A stretch of 35,747 nt of DNA. It comes from Desulfocapsa sp. Its GTDB lineage: Bacteria > Desulfobacterota > Desulfobulbia > Desulfobulbales > Desulfocapsaceae. Below the pieces are notes generated by a model. That model was given only the letters and a program-made list of their open reading frames with translations. It ran no database searches and was not told the DNA's origin. The DNA is taken from positions 1-35,747 of the forward strand of contig JAIPEF010000016.1 of NCBI GenBank assembly GCA_021737265.1. The letters are read 5' to 3'. The stretch's first letter is position 1. Each line of letters opens with the position of its first letter. Below, piece by piece: positions 18,107-24,975 of the stretch. The translations under genes were made by a program, and so were the position numbers.

Positions 18107-18537
18107 CAATCATTGCTTTTTTTCTGATGCGGCCATCCCTCTTCCGAAACTTCGTGAATCGGATCCAACAGCAGCATTTCCTGCATGTCGGAAAATTTAT
18201 CAAAATCAGGCTTCTCATAGGACTGACCATCGAATCCGTTCGCATTAATTTTGCCAACGTTGTGTCCTTCAATCTCTCGGACGAGCTGTTCGTCGGTCAG
18301 ACGTTGGGCAAATACTTGAAAGTCCGAGCCGATGCATTCGGTCTCACCCGGATAAGACTTCGCTGCATGCGAGGCTATTTGATTTAAAGAACACCCCTGA
18401 TCAAGAAAATTCCATACTTGAGCCGCCGACTTATTGAGGTTGTAATAACATCCGTTGTCCAGATTGATGACCACAACCTCATCTTCCATAGGCTCGCTGA
18501 TGACCGCGGGAGCATTGATTTCATAATACTTTTCCAT
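18106..18537 (-). CDS. PqqD-like (RiPP recognition element) protein
   Basis: The 143-residue protein has a PqqD-fold core: VISEPMEDEVVVINLDNGCYYNLN, then SAAQVWNFLDQGCSLNQIA, and a helix ending EIEGHNVG. PqqD-like proteins bind leader peptides and hand them to modifying enzymes. It is longer than PqqD (about 90), with an extra C-terminal stretch of about 45 residues of unknown role. It is the first gene of the four-gene operon. The ribosome-binding site is not convincing: GAGG lies 16 bases before the ATG. I searched the upstream 230 bases by eye for a precursor and found only open frames of about 10 and 23 codons, neither well supported. Confidence 0.75.
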   Translation of the reverse strand: MEKYYEINAPAVISEPMEDEVVVINLDNGCYYNLNKSAAQVWNFLDQGCSLNQIASHAAKSYPGETECIGSDFQVFAQRLTDEQLVREIEGHNVGKINANGFDGQSYEKPDFDKFSDMQEMLLLDPIHEVSEEGWPHQKKSND

Positions 18538-18572
18538 AATGATACTGTTCTATCCTCACAATTTTGAACGGG

Positions 18573-18602
18573 AGTATACAAACAACTGAAGTTTCCTGGA
18601 AA
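18573..18602 (-). promoter_or_regulatory. Possible promoter of the PqqD-kinase-GT operon
   Basis: On the minus strand, TTTCCA (18602-18597), an 18-bp spacer and TATACT (18578-18573) lie about 35 bp before the PqqD-like start. The -10 is good; the -35 matches four of six positions. Confidence 0.3.
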
Positions 18603-18770
18603 TTATGTGGCACCAGGTGGGAAACATTAGTATGGGGGAACCTCTATCAAAAGCGATTTCATCTTCTATGCCAGATGAGAGGTAAATACACAATAAAATA
18701 TTTAAAAACAACTAGCTAGATAGTGAATGGTGAGTGCAACCATGGTAGAGTTCAATTATTACCTAACTAG

Positions 18771-18989
18771 TTGAAAATATACCAAAAAGAGCAACTCGCC
18801 CTGTTCATATTACGCGATTTACTCACACCCTTGCAAGGAGAATTTTCAAATACGAGGCAGGGGCAACAACGGAAAGTCTGGTTTGCATACACGTTACTGG
18901 CGGTGGTAGTTCCATTTACATCATCAATCACCTCTAATTTGTTACGTGCTTTGCAGACTTTGTTTGGTCTGGATTTGAGCGCTTCTTCG
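18771..18989 (+). pseudogene. N-terminal fragment of a transposase
   Basis: The frame starting at TTG 18771, directly after an in-frame TAG, encodes KIYQKEQLALFILRDLL, GQQRKVWFAYTLLAVVVPFT and SSITSNLLRALQTLFGLDL. I recognise this as the start of a DDE transposase type common in deltaproteobacteria and Chlorobi-like genomes, by memory of pattern only. It has no ATG, and beyond about 18990 the frame stops resembling a transposase. The following DNA reads as integrase in another frame. So this is a truncated insertion-sequence remnant joined to the integrase relic by a deletion. Confidence 0.55.
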
Positions 18990-19324
18990 AAAATAAAGAC
19001 GATGGTGAGCGACTGTTTTCCGATCTGAGTAAAACCAACGGAAAATGGAGTCATAATTTCAGCGAATGGTTTATCCGCTATCGACGACAATGCGGTGTCA
19101 CTGAACCCGGTAAAACATTTCATTCGTTTCGGCATACGGTGGCAACTGTCTGGAAGTGAAAGGAGGTTCACGAGTCAATTCCTGTGACCTTGCTTGGCCA
19201 CAGCGCAGGAGGCATCACTTACACCAGATATGGTAAAGGCTCTGAGGTAGCAAAACTCGCCGACGTTATAGAGAAAATTGAGTACGATAAGGAGCTGATT
19301 ATCAAGCCCTGGCAGGCGCATTAA
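18959..19324 (+). pseudogene. Tyrosine recombinase (phage-type integrase), C-terminal relic with an in-frame stop
   Basis: One reading frame encodes NGKWSHNFSEWFIRYRRQCG, then KTFHSFRHTVATVWK, a TGA at 19157-19159, and continues in the same frame with VTLLGHSAGGITYTRYGKG to TAA 19322. These are the catalytic HxxR box, the LLGH box and the nucleophile tyrosine region of the integrase catalytic domain. The N-terminal half, including the first catalytic arginine, is missing, replaced by the transposase fragment. The single nonsense codon plus the truncation mean no active enzyme. It ends at an intact terminator. It probably mobilised the island bounded by the 64-bp repeats. Confidence 0.85.
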
Positions 19325-19336
19325 GTTGAACTAAGG

Positions 19337-19386
19337 AAAGCCATATGTCAAATAAGCGCACCTTATTTGACATATGGCTTTTTTTA
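19337..19386 (+). terminator. Rho-independent terminator after the integrase relic
   Basis: A 20-bp perfect stem (19337-19356 with 19362-19381) around CGCAC is followed by a T run to 19385. The stem reads as a terminator in both directions. Confidence 0.92.
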
Positions 19387-19432
19387 TGTCAAATTGGTGA
19401 AGGTATTGTTACGCTAAAAGCTGGTGAGGAAT

Positions 19433-20566
19433 ATGAAGATATCCGAATATATTTCAGGGAAATATGAACAGCAGTATGAATATAAGAGCTTTTTACCGGA
19501 GCGAATCAACCATGCATGGCATGTAGACGAGCCGGAACTGATCACTCTTCTTGATGATGCGAACAGGCTTCTGGGTGAATTGAACGCGTTTTCGCAACTC
19601 GTGCCTGACGTCGATTTCTTCATCAAGATGCACATTACCAAGGAAGCGACTACCTCCAGTCGTATTGAAGGTACGCGCACCAATATGGAAGAGGCGTTGG
19701 TTGATGTGCAGGATGTTGACCCTGAACGAAGAGACGATTGGGAAGAAGTCCAAAATTATATTAAAGCGGTAAATTTCTCTATCGAACGCCTTCAGAGTCT
19801 ACCGTTGTCAACTCGCCTGCTAAGAGAAACTCATAAGGTCTTGATGCAGGGCGTGCGAGGTGAACAGAAGTTGCCGGGTGAGTTTCGTAAAAGCCAGAAC
19901 TGGCTTGGGCCAAGTTTGAAAAAAGCTGTATTTGTACCTCCCCACCATGAACAGCTGGCCGAATTGATGACTGACCTTGAGAACTTCATACACAATGATG
20001 AAATCCATGTTCCGCATCTTATTCGGGTGGGTATTCTCCATTATCAGTTCGAAACCATACATCCATTTTTGGATGGTAATGGGCGCCTTGGCCGGCTCCT
20101 GATTGCTTTGTATTTAGCAAACTTTAATCTGCTTCATAAACCAGCTCTGTATCTTTCCGATTACTTTGAGAGGAATCGGCTGGACTACTATGATCATTTA
20201 ACAGTGGCTCGAACGAAAAACGAATTGTCGGCCTGGTTAAGATTTTTTCTGATAGGGGTCCATGACACCGCAGAGACGTCTATCGGTGTGTTTAAAGCAA
20301 TTTTGGAGCTGAAGGAGAGGATAGAGCGAGAGATAATGCCTCAGTTCCACACTAGACGACAGGCGAATGCTCAAGCTTTAATGAGATTTTTATATCAGAG
20401 TCCTGTTGTGAACATCAAAAGAGTGAAAGCCTTACTTGATGTACAAACTAACACCGCAAGCTCATTGATTAGTGCCTTTGAAGAATTTAGAATTCTAGAG
20501 GAAAAGACAGGGTATAAACGCAATCGGACATTCGTATTTTCAGAATATATGCAGATGTTTAAATAA
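19433..20566 (+). CDS. Fic family protein (class II, probable AMP transferase)
   Basis: The 377-residue protein carries the complete Fic core HPFLDGNGRLGR (residues 210-221), which binds ATP and transfers AMP to a hydroxyl on a target protein. Upstream is SSRIEG (75-80), matching the [ST]xxxE[GN] inhibitory helix; its position before the Fic core makes this a self-inhibited class II protein. The N-terminal Fic_N region and a C-terminal winged-helix-like segment (from about 315) match the common 370-residue bacterial type. I prefer ATG 19433, with GAGG just upstream; GTG 19424 adds three residues. It stands alone after the integrase terminator and inside the 64-bp repeats. The target protein is unknown. 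Confidence 0.92.
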   Translation: MKISEYISGKYEQQYEYKSFLPERINHAWHVDEPELITLLDDANRLLGELNAFSQLVPDVDFFIKMHITKEATTSSRIEGTRTNMEEALVDVQDVDPERRDDWEEVQNYIKAVNFSIERLQSLPLSTRLLRETHKVLMQGVRGEQKLPGEFRKSQNWLGPSLKKAVFVPPHHEQLAELMTDLENFIHNDEIHVPHLIRVGILHYQFETIHPFLDGNGRLGRLLIALYLANFNLLHKPALYLSDYFERNRLDYYDHLTVARTKNELSAWLRFFLIGVHDTAETSIGVFKAILELKERIEREIMPQFHTRRQANAQALMRFLYQSPVVNIKRVKALLDVQTNTASSLISAFEEFRILEEKTGYKRNRTFVFSEYMQMFK

Positions 20567-20684
20567 ATTATGGGCTCTTTTGGGGGAACTCTTGATGCAC
20601 AAAAAAGTGGGTGTAAGTAATAGATGGAAAATTAGGTTCGATTAAACCGACAGTTTTCGCCTATACCCAAAAATGAAGATGAAG

Positions 20685-20748
20685 CTCACCGGCCCAGAGA
20701 AGCCGCCGTTATATTCCCACGGGCCTCATCCTCAGCTTCCCGTCTTAG
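20685..20748 (+). repeat. 64-bp direct repeat, right copy (identical to 14277-14340)
   Basis: All 64 bases match the left copy. The flanks differ (G versus A before, C versus A after). The copy lies between fic and the restriction-modification operon, so recombination between copies would remove 6.4 kb and place the tRNA next to hsdM. Confidence 0.85.
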
Positions 20749-20802
20749 CAAACAATGCAGTATGCTGTCCTCATGACCGAGCAGTAACATGCCAACACTC
20801 CA

Positions 20803-20837
20803 TTATTCTTGAGAATAACTCAGTTTACTGGTACATA
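20803..20837 (+). promoter_or_regulatory. Palindrome overlapping promoter-like boxes upstream of hsdM
   Basis: TTATTCT-TG-AGAATAA (20803-20818) is a perfect 7-bp inverted repeat with a two-base centre. It overlaps TTGAGA (20809-20814); TACATA follows 17 bp later at 20832-20837. The -35 is good and the -10 weak. It is the only promoter candidate I see for the operon and the palindrome could bind a regulator. Confidence 0.35.
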
Positions 20838-20928
20838 CCAAGACTGTTCATAATTTCACAACCTGATTGATTCGGAACAAGATGTTCATGGGCCGATCTC
20901 TCGCTCCCCTTGATAAGGTTCGTTCTCT

Positions 20929-22503
20929 ATGGCGCAAAAAAAGGCTGCAAATAATAAGACAAACGGCTTTGAGCAGAACCTGTGGGATACCGCCAATAAG
21001 CTGCGGGGCTCGGTGGAGTCCTCCGAATATAAGCATGTGGTGCTCTCCCTCATCTTTCTGAAATTTGCCAGTGACAAGTTTAAGGAGCGGCGGGCCGAGC
21101 TGATAGCTGAGGGCAAGGAGAAGTATCTCGATCAGGTGGAGTTCTACACCATGAAGAATGTCTTCTACCTGCCCCAGGAGTCCCGGTGGAGCTACGTCAA
21201 GCAGCACGCCAAGCAGGATGATATTGCCATCAAGATCGATACGGCGCTGGCCACGGTGGAGAAAAACAACAAGGCCCTGAAGGGGGCGCTGCCGGACAAC
21301 TACTTCTCCCGCCTGGGCCTGGATAGCAGCAAGCTGGCGGCGCTCATTGATTCCATCTCCAATATTGATACGGTGGCGGACAAGAAAGAGGACGTGGTTG
21401 GCCGGGTCTATGAGTATTTCCTGGGCAAATTTGCGGCCAGCGAGGGCAAGGGCGGTGGCGAGTTCTATACGCCCAAGGATGTGGTTAACCTCATTGCCGA
21501 GATGATCGAGCCGTACAAGGGCAAGATCTATGATCCCTGCTGCGGGTCAGGCGGTATGTTTGTCCAGTCCATCAAGTTTGTCGAGAACCATCACGGCAAT
21601 ACCCGCGACATCGCCATCTACGGTCAGGAGGCCATCGGCGCCACCTACAAACTGGCCAAGATGAACCTGGCCATCCGCTCCATTGGCGGCAACCTGGGCG
21701 AGGTGCCGGCCGACAGCTTCTTTAAGGACCAGCACCCGGATCTCAAGGCCGACTACATCATGGCCAACCCGCCCTTTAACCTCAAGCAGTGGCGGGCCGC
21801 CGACGAGCTCACCGACGATCCGCGCTGGGCCGGGTACGAGGTGCCGCCTGCGGGCAATGCCAACTATGGTTGGATTCTCCACATGATCTCCAAGCTCTCC
21901 TCAAACGGCGTGGCCGGTTTTGTCCTGGCCAATGGCTCCATGTCCACCAATACCAACTCCGAAGGGCAGATCCGCCGGAAGATCATTGAAAACGACCTGG
22001 TGGACTGCATGGTTGCCCTGCCCGGCCAGCTCTTCTATACCACCCAGATCCCGGTCTGCCTCTGGTTTCTCAGCCGCAATAAAAAGGCCGACTCCACCCG
22101 GGGCTTTCGTGACCGCCAGGGCGAGACCCTGTTCATCGATGGTCGTAAGTTGGGCAGCCTGGTTGACCGGGTCCATCGGGACCTGTCCGACGAGGAAATC
22201 GCTGAAATCGCCCGCACCTACCATGCCTGGCGGGGGGAAAGTGTGAAGGGTGAAGGGGGAAGGGTGAAATATGAGGACCAACCCGGCTTCTGCAAGTCTG
22301 CCAGCCTGACAGAGATCAAGTCGCACGACTATGTCCTCACCCCTGGCCGCTATGTGGGGGCAGCAGAGATTGAGGATGACGGCATCCCCTTTGAGGAGAA
22401 GATGGCCGAGCTTTCCGCCACCCTTTATGGGCAGATGCGCGAGGGGACAGAACTGGACGGTGTCATCCGCCGCAACCTGGAGGTGCTGGGTTATGATGAG
22501 TGA
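20929..22503 (+). CDS. hsdM: Type I restriction-modification DNA methyltransferase subunit HsdM
   Basis: The 524-residue protein is the N6-adenine methyltransferase subunit that works with HsdS. It has the HsdM N-terminal helical domain, the SAM-binding DPCCGSGG (202-209), catalytic NPPF (280-283) and the typical end NLEVLGYDE. An unusual insert, SVKGEGGRVK (about 438-447), lies between YHAWRG and YEDQPGFCKS and is encoded by GTGAAGG heptamer repeats at 22241-22270; it keeps the frame. The 3' end contains the ribosome-binding site (GGAGG) and start codon of the next gene. The gene is G+C-rich, unlike the island before it. Confidence 0.96.
   Translation: MAQKKAANNKTNGFEQNLWDTANKLRGSVESSEYKHVVLSLIFLKFASDKFKERRAELIAEGKEKYLDQVEFYTMKNVFYLPQESRWSYVKQHAKQDDIAIKIDTALATVEKNNKALKGALPDNYFSRLGLDSSKLAALIDSISNIDTVADKKEDVVGRVYEYFLGKFAASEGKGGGEFYTPKDVVNLIAEMIEPYKGKIYDPCCGSGGMFVQSIKFVENHHGNTRDIAIYGQEAIGATYKLAKMNLAIRSIGGNLGEVPADSFFKDQHPDLKADYIMANPPFNLKQWRAADELTDDPRWAGYEVPPAGNANYGWILHMISKLSSNGVAGFVLANGSMSTNTNSEGQIRRKIIENDLVDCMVALPGQLFYTTQIPVCLWFLSRNKKADSTRGFRDRQGETLFIDGRKLGSLVDRVHRDLSDEEIAEIARTYHAWRGESVKGEGGRVKYEDQPGFCKSASLTEIKSHDYVLTPGRYVGAAEIEDDGIPFEEKMAELSATLYGQMREGTELDGVIRRNLEVLGYDE
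22241..22270 (+). repeat. GTGAAGG heptamer repeat inside hsdM
   Basis: About four heptamer units (GTGAAGG, GTGAAGG, GGGAAGG, GTGAAAT) lie in frame in hsdM. The same units make up the terminal repeats of the S23 cassette at 27295 and 27686. Confidence 0.75.
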
Positions 22504-23593
22504 ATCTATTGGGCATCCTTTGGTGGACTATCGTGAGTGGCTGCTGGCAATAAAAGCCAAAATTTATCATGTGCAGTTAAAAGCTGCGGTTAGCGTGAAT
22601 CGGCAACTCTTGCAATTTTATTGGCAACTGGGGGCCGATATTGTCGTACGACAGCAAGATACTTCTTGGGGTGATGGGTTCCTCAAACAATTAAGTCGGG
22701 ATTTAAGGACAGAATTTCCTGAGATGAAAGGCTTTTCCAAAAGGAACCTGGAGCAGATCCGTAAGTGGCATCTGTTTTACTCAGTTGAACCGACAATTGC
22801 GAAACAGGCTGTTTCGCAATTGCATAATGAGCATGTTGATCTCATTTCCCAGATCCCCTGGGGGCATAATATTGCCATTGTCAGCAAATGTAGTTCTGTT
22901 GCCGAGGCCATATTCTATGCCAAAAGTACCATTGAACATAATTGGAGCCGCAATGTTCTGTTGCACCAACTAGAGACAGGCCTCTGGCAGCGGGAAGGCA
23001 AGGCGATCAGTAATTTCAGCAAGACCCTGCCTGATGTTCAGTCTGATTTGGCTCGGCAAACCCTCAAAGACCCGTATGTCTTCGATTTTCTGACTCTGAC
23101 CAAGGATTATACTGAGCGAGAATTAGAACAGGGCCTTACTGAACATATCACTCAGTTTCTCCTCGAACTTGGTGCTGGCTTTGCCTATATAGGCAGACAG
23201 GTGCCCTTGCAGGTGGGTGAACGGGATTTCTTTCTTGACCTGCTCTTCTATCACACCCGGCTGCATTGCTATGTGGTGGTGGAGCTGAAAACCGGCGATT
23301 TTGAGCCGGAACATGCCGGGAAACTCAACTTTTATCTCAAGGCCGTGGATCAGCAGCTGAAAAGTGCGGACGACAAGACCAGCATCGGTATCCTGCTGTG
23401 CAAGAACCGCGACAAGCTGGTGGCCGAATACGCCCTCAGCGATATCCATAAACCCATTGGAGTTTCCGAGTACCAGCTGACCCAGGCCCTGCCGGATAAT
23501 TTGAAGTCAAGTTTGCCGTCTATTGAGGAGATTGAAGAAGAACTTAGCAAGGAAGAAGAGAGAAGGGTTAAGGGTGAAAATGATGAGGCGTGA
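22493..23593 (+). CDS. DUF1016/YhcG-family PDDEXK nuclease-like protein
   Basis: The 366-residue protein has an N-terminal DUF1016 region (QLLQFYWQLGADIV, FSKRNLEQIRKWHLFY, QIPWGHNI) and a C-terminal PD-(D/E)XK core: ERDFFLDLLFYHTRLHCYVVVELKTGDFEP, giving the D...ExK triad. The family occurs within type I systems and as solo genes; its biochemical role is not settled. The start ATG (22493, or 22496) overlaps the hsdM end by 11 bases and uses GGAGG inside hsdM. The C-terminus (KEEERRVKGENDEA) reads through another stretch of the GTGAAGG-type repeat and looks extended. It is followed by a diverged copy of the hsdM 3' end, which suggests it was inserted at the hsdM-hsdS joint. Confidence 0.87.
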   Translation: MMSESIGHPLVDYREWLLAIKAKIYHVQLKAAVSVNRQLLQFYWQLGADIVVRQQDTSWGDGFLKQLSRDLRTEFPEMKGFSKRNLEQIRKWHLFYSVEPTIAKQAVSQLHNEHVDLISQIPWGHNIAIVSKCSSVAEAIFYAKSTIEHNWSRNVLLHQLETGLWQREGKAISNFSKTLPDVQSDLARQTLKDPYVFDFLTLTKDYTERELEQGLTEHITQFLLELGAGFAYIGRQVPLQVGERDFFLDLLFYHTRLHCYVVVELKTGDFEPEHAGKLNFYLKAVDQQLKSADDKTSIGILLCKNRDKLVAEYALSDIHKPIGVSEYQLTQALPDNLKSSLPSIEEIEEELSKEEERRVKGENDEA

Positions 23594-23666
23594 ATTGTTG
23601 GGCGAATCGCTGGAACTGGACGCCATAAGCCGTGGGAACCTGGAGGTGCTGGGTTATGGTGAGTGA
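23580..23666 (+). pseudogene. Duplicated, diverged hsdM 3'-end fragment
   Basis: A 28-codon frame ends SLELDAISRGNLEVLGYGE, matching the HsdM C-terminus TELDGVIRRNLEVLGYDE. At DNA level 23613-23666 aligns with 22450-22503 without gaps, and the last 30 bases differ at one position. The fragment carries GGAGG and the ATG used by hsdS. It is too short to be a working methyltransferase and now probably serves as a translation-coupling leader for hsdS. Confidence 0.75.
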
Positions 23667-24975
23667 GTGGCCAGAAGTATCCTTAACAGAGCTTTACGAA
23701 ATTAGATCTGGATTATCAAAACCAGCGAAAGATTTTGGGACAGGATACCCCTTCCTTGCTTTCAAAGATGTTTTTAAAAATTTCTTTGTCCCTGATTCGC
23801 TTTCGCAGTTGGTTCAATCCAGCCCAAAAGAACAAAAAAGCTGCTCTGTGAAGAGAGGCGATGTTTTTCTGACTCGAACTAGTGAAACAATGCACGAATT
23901 AGGGATGAGCTGTGTTGCCTTGAAAGATTATGAACACGCCACTTTCAATGGGTTCACAAAACGCTTACGACCAAAAGCAGGGGTACATGTTATCCCTGAG
24001 TATGCTGGATACTACTTGCGTAGCCCCAAGTTTAGGAACGAGATGCTGGCATTCTCAACAATGTCTACTCGTGCAAGCCTCAACAACGAAATGATTAGTC
24101 GCCTAAAGATGGGGACTCCTCCCATTTCCGAGCAGAAAGCTATCGCATGGATTCTCAAAAACTTGGATGACCGGATTGAGTTGAACCGGCGGATGAATGA
24201 GACCTTGGAGGCCATGGCTCAGGCCCTGTTCAAGAGCTGGTTTGTCGATTTTGACCCGGTGATCGACAACGGACTGGCCAGCGGCAAGGAAATCCCCGTC
24301 GAGTTCAGCGACAGGGCCGCTGCCCGCGCCGCCCTCGGCGACAAGCGCCAGCCCCTGCCCGCAGAAATCCGCACCCTCTTCCCCAACGAGTTCATTGAAA
24401 GCACCGAACTGGGCTGGATTCCCAAGGGTTGGGAGGTTGGTGTTGTGGGTGATGTCTTAAGTCGTCTCAAAGTAAAAAAAAGATACAAGAAAAAGGATGT
24501 AGCTGATTATGGAATGACACCTGTTTATGAACAGGGCGCTAATCTGCTTTTAGGCTATCATGATGGGGAGGCCGAGATAGAAGCTTCTATTGAAGCGCCA
24601 GCTTTTATATTTGGGGACCATACTTGCGTAACTAAGTTGTCTTGTGAACCATTTTCTATTTCTGAAAATGTAATTCCCTTAAAAGGCAAAAAGTATCCTA
24701 CAATTTGGGTTTATTATGCAATACAGGGAAAGCAGTCATTTGAAGAATATCGCCGACATTGGATGGAATTGATTATTAAGCCTGTCGTTCTTCCTCCTGT
24801 AGAGCTTGGAAGTAAATATAATAAGATTATAAAGGACTGTAGCTTGAAGGAAATGGCAATTTCACACCAACAGCCTATTTTAGCAAACCTCCGCGACACC
24901 CTGCTCCCCAAGCTCCTCTCCGGCGAACTCCGCATCCCAGAGGCGGGAAAAATGGTGGAGGAGCTGGCCCTATGA
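23656..24975 (+). CDS. hsdS: Type I restriction-modification specificity subunit HsdS
   Basis: The 439-residue protein determines which DNA sequence the HsdM and HsdR complexes recognise. It has two target-recognition domains (about residues 5-165 and 255-405), separated by a conserved helix LNRRMNETLEAMAQALFKSW and ended by a second, LRDTLLPKLLSGEL. I start at ATG 23656 (MVSEWPEVSL), nine bases after GGAGG in the duplicated hsdM end. The recognition domains are visibly A+T-rich while the central spacer (about 24160-24440) is G+C-rich, a mosaic expected from domain swapping. The stop overlaps the RhuM gene by ATGA. The target sequence cannot be predicted. Confidence 0.94.
   Translation: MVSEWPEVSLTELYEIRSGLSKPAKDFGTGYPFLAFKDVFKNFFVPDSLSQLVQSSPKEQKSCSVKRGDVFLTRTSETMHELGMSCVALKDYEHATFNGFTKRLRPKAGVHVIPEYAGYYLRSPKFRNEMLAFSTMSTRASLNNEMISRLKMGTPPISEQKAIAWILKNLDDRIELNRRMNETLEAMAQALFKSWFVDFDPVIDNGLASGKEIPVEFSDRAAARAALGDKRQPLPAEIRTLFPNEFIESTELGWIPKGWEVGVVGDVLSRLKVKKRYKKKDVADYGMTPVYEQGANLLLGYHDGEAEIEASIEAPAFIFGDHTCVTKLSCEPFSISENVIPLKGKKYPTIWVYYAIQGKQSFEEYRRHWMELIIKPVVLPPVELGSKYNKIIKDCSLKEMAISHQQPILANLRDTLLPKLLSGELRIPEAGKMVEELAL

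Larger units (their letters stand above)
20567..20928. other. Gap between fic and hsdM
   Basis: This 362-bp gap contains the right 64-bp repeat (20685-20748) and a palindrome with promoter-like boxes (20803-20837). A 34-codon open frame on the minus strand (20790 to 20686), ending through the repeat as DEARGNITAASLGR, is unrecognised. No other gene is supported. Confidence 0.5.

Noticed and set aside
20686..20790. 34-codon minus-strand frame running through the right 64-bp repeat
   Set aside because: Too short and unrecognised; the left repeat copy does not continue the frame, so it is only noted as a possible relic of a target gene.
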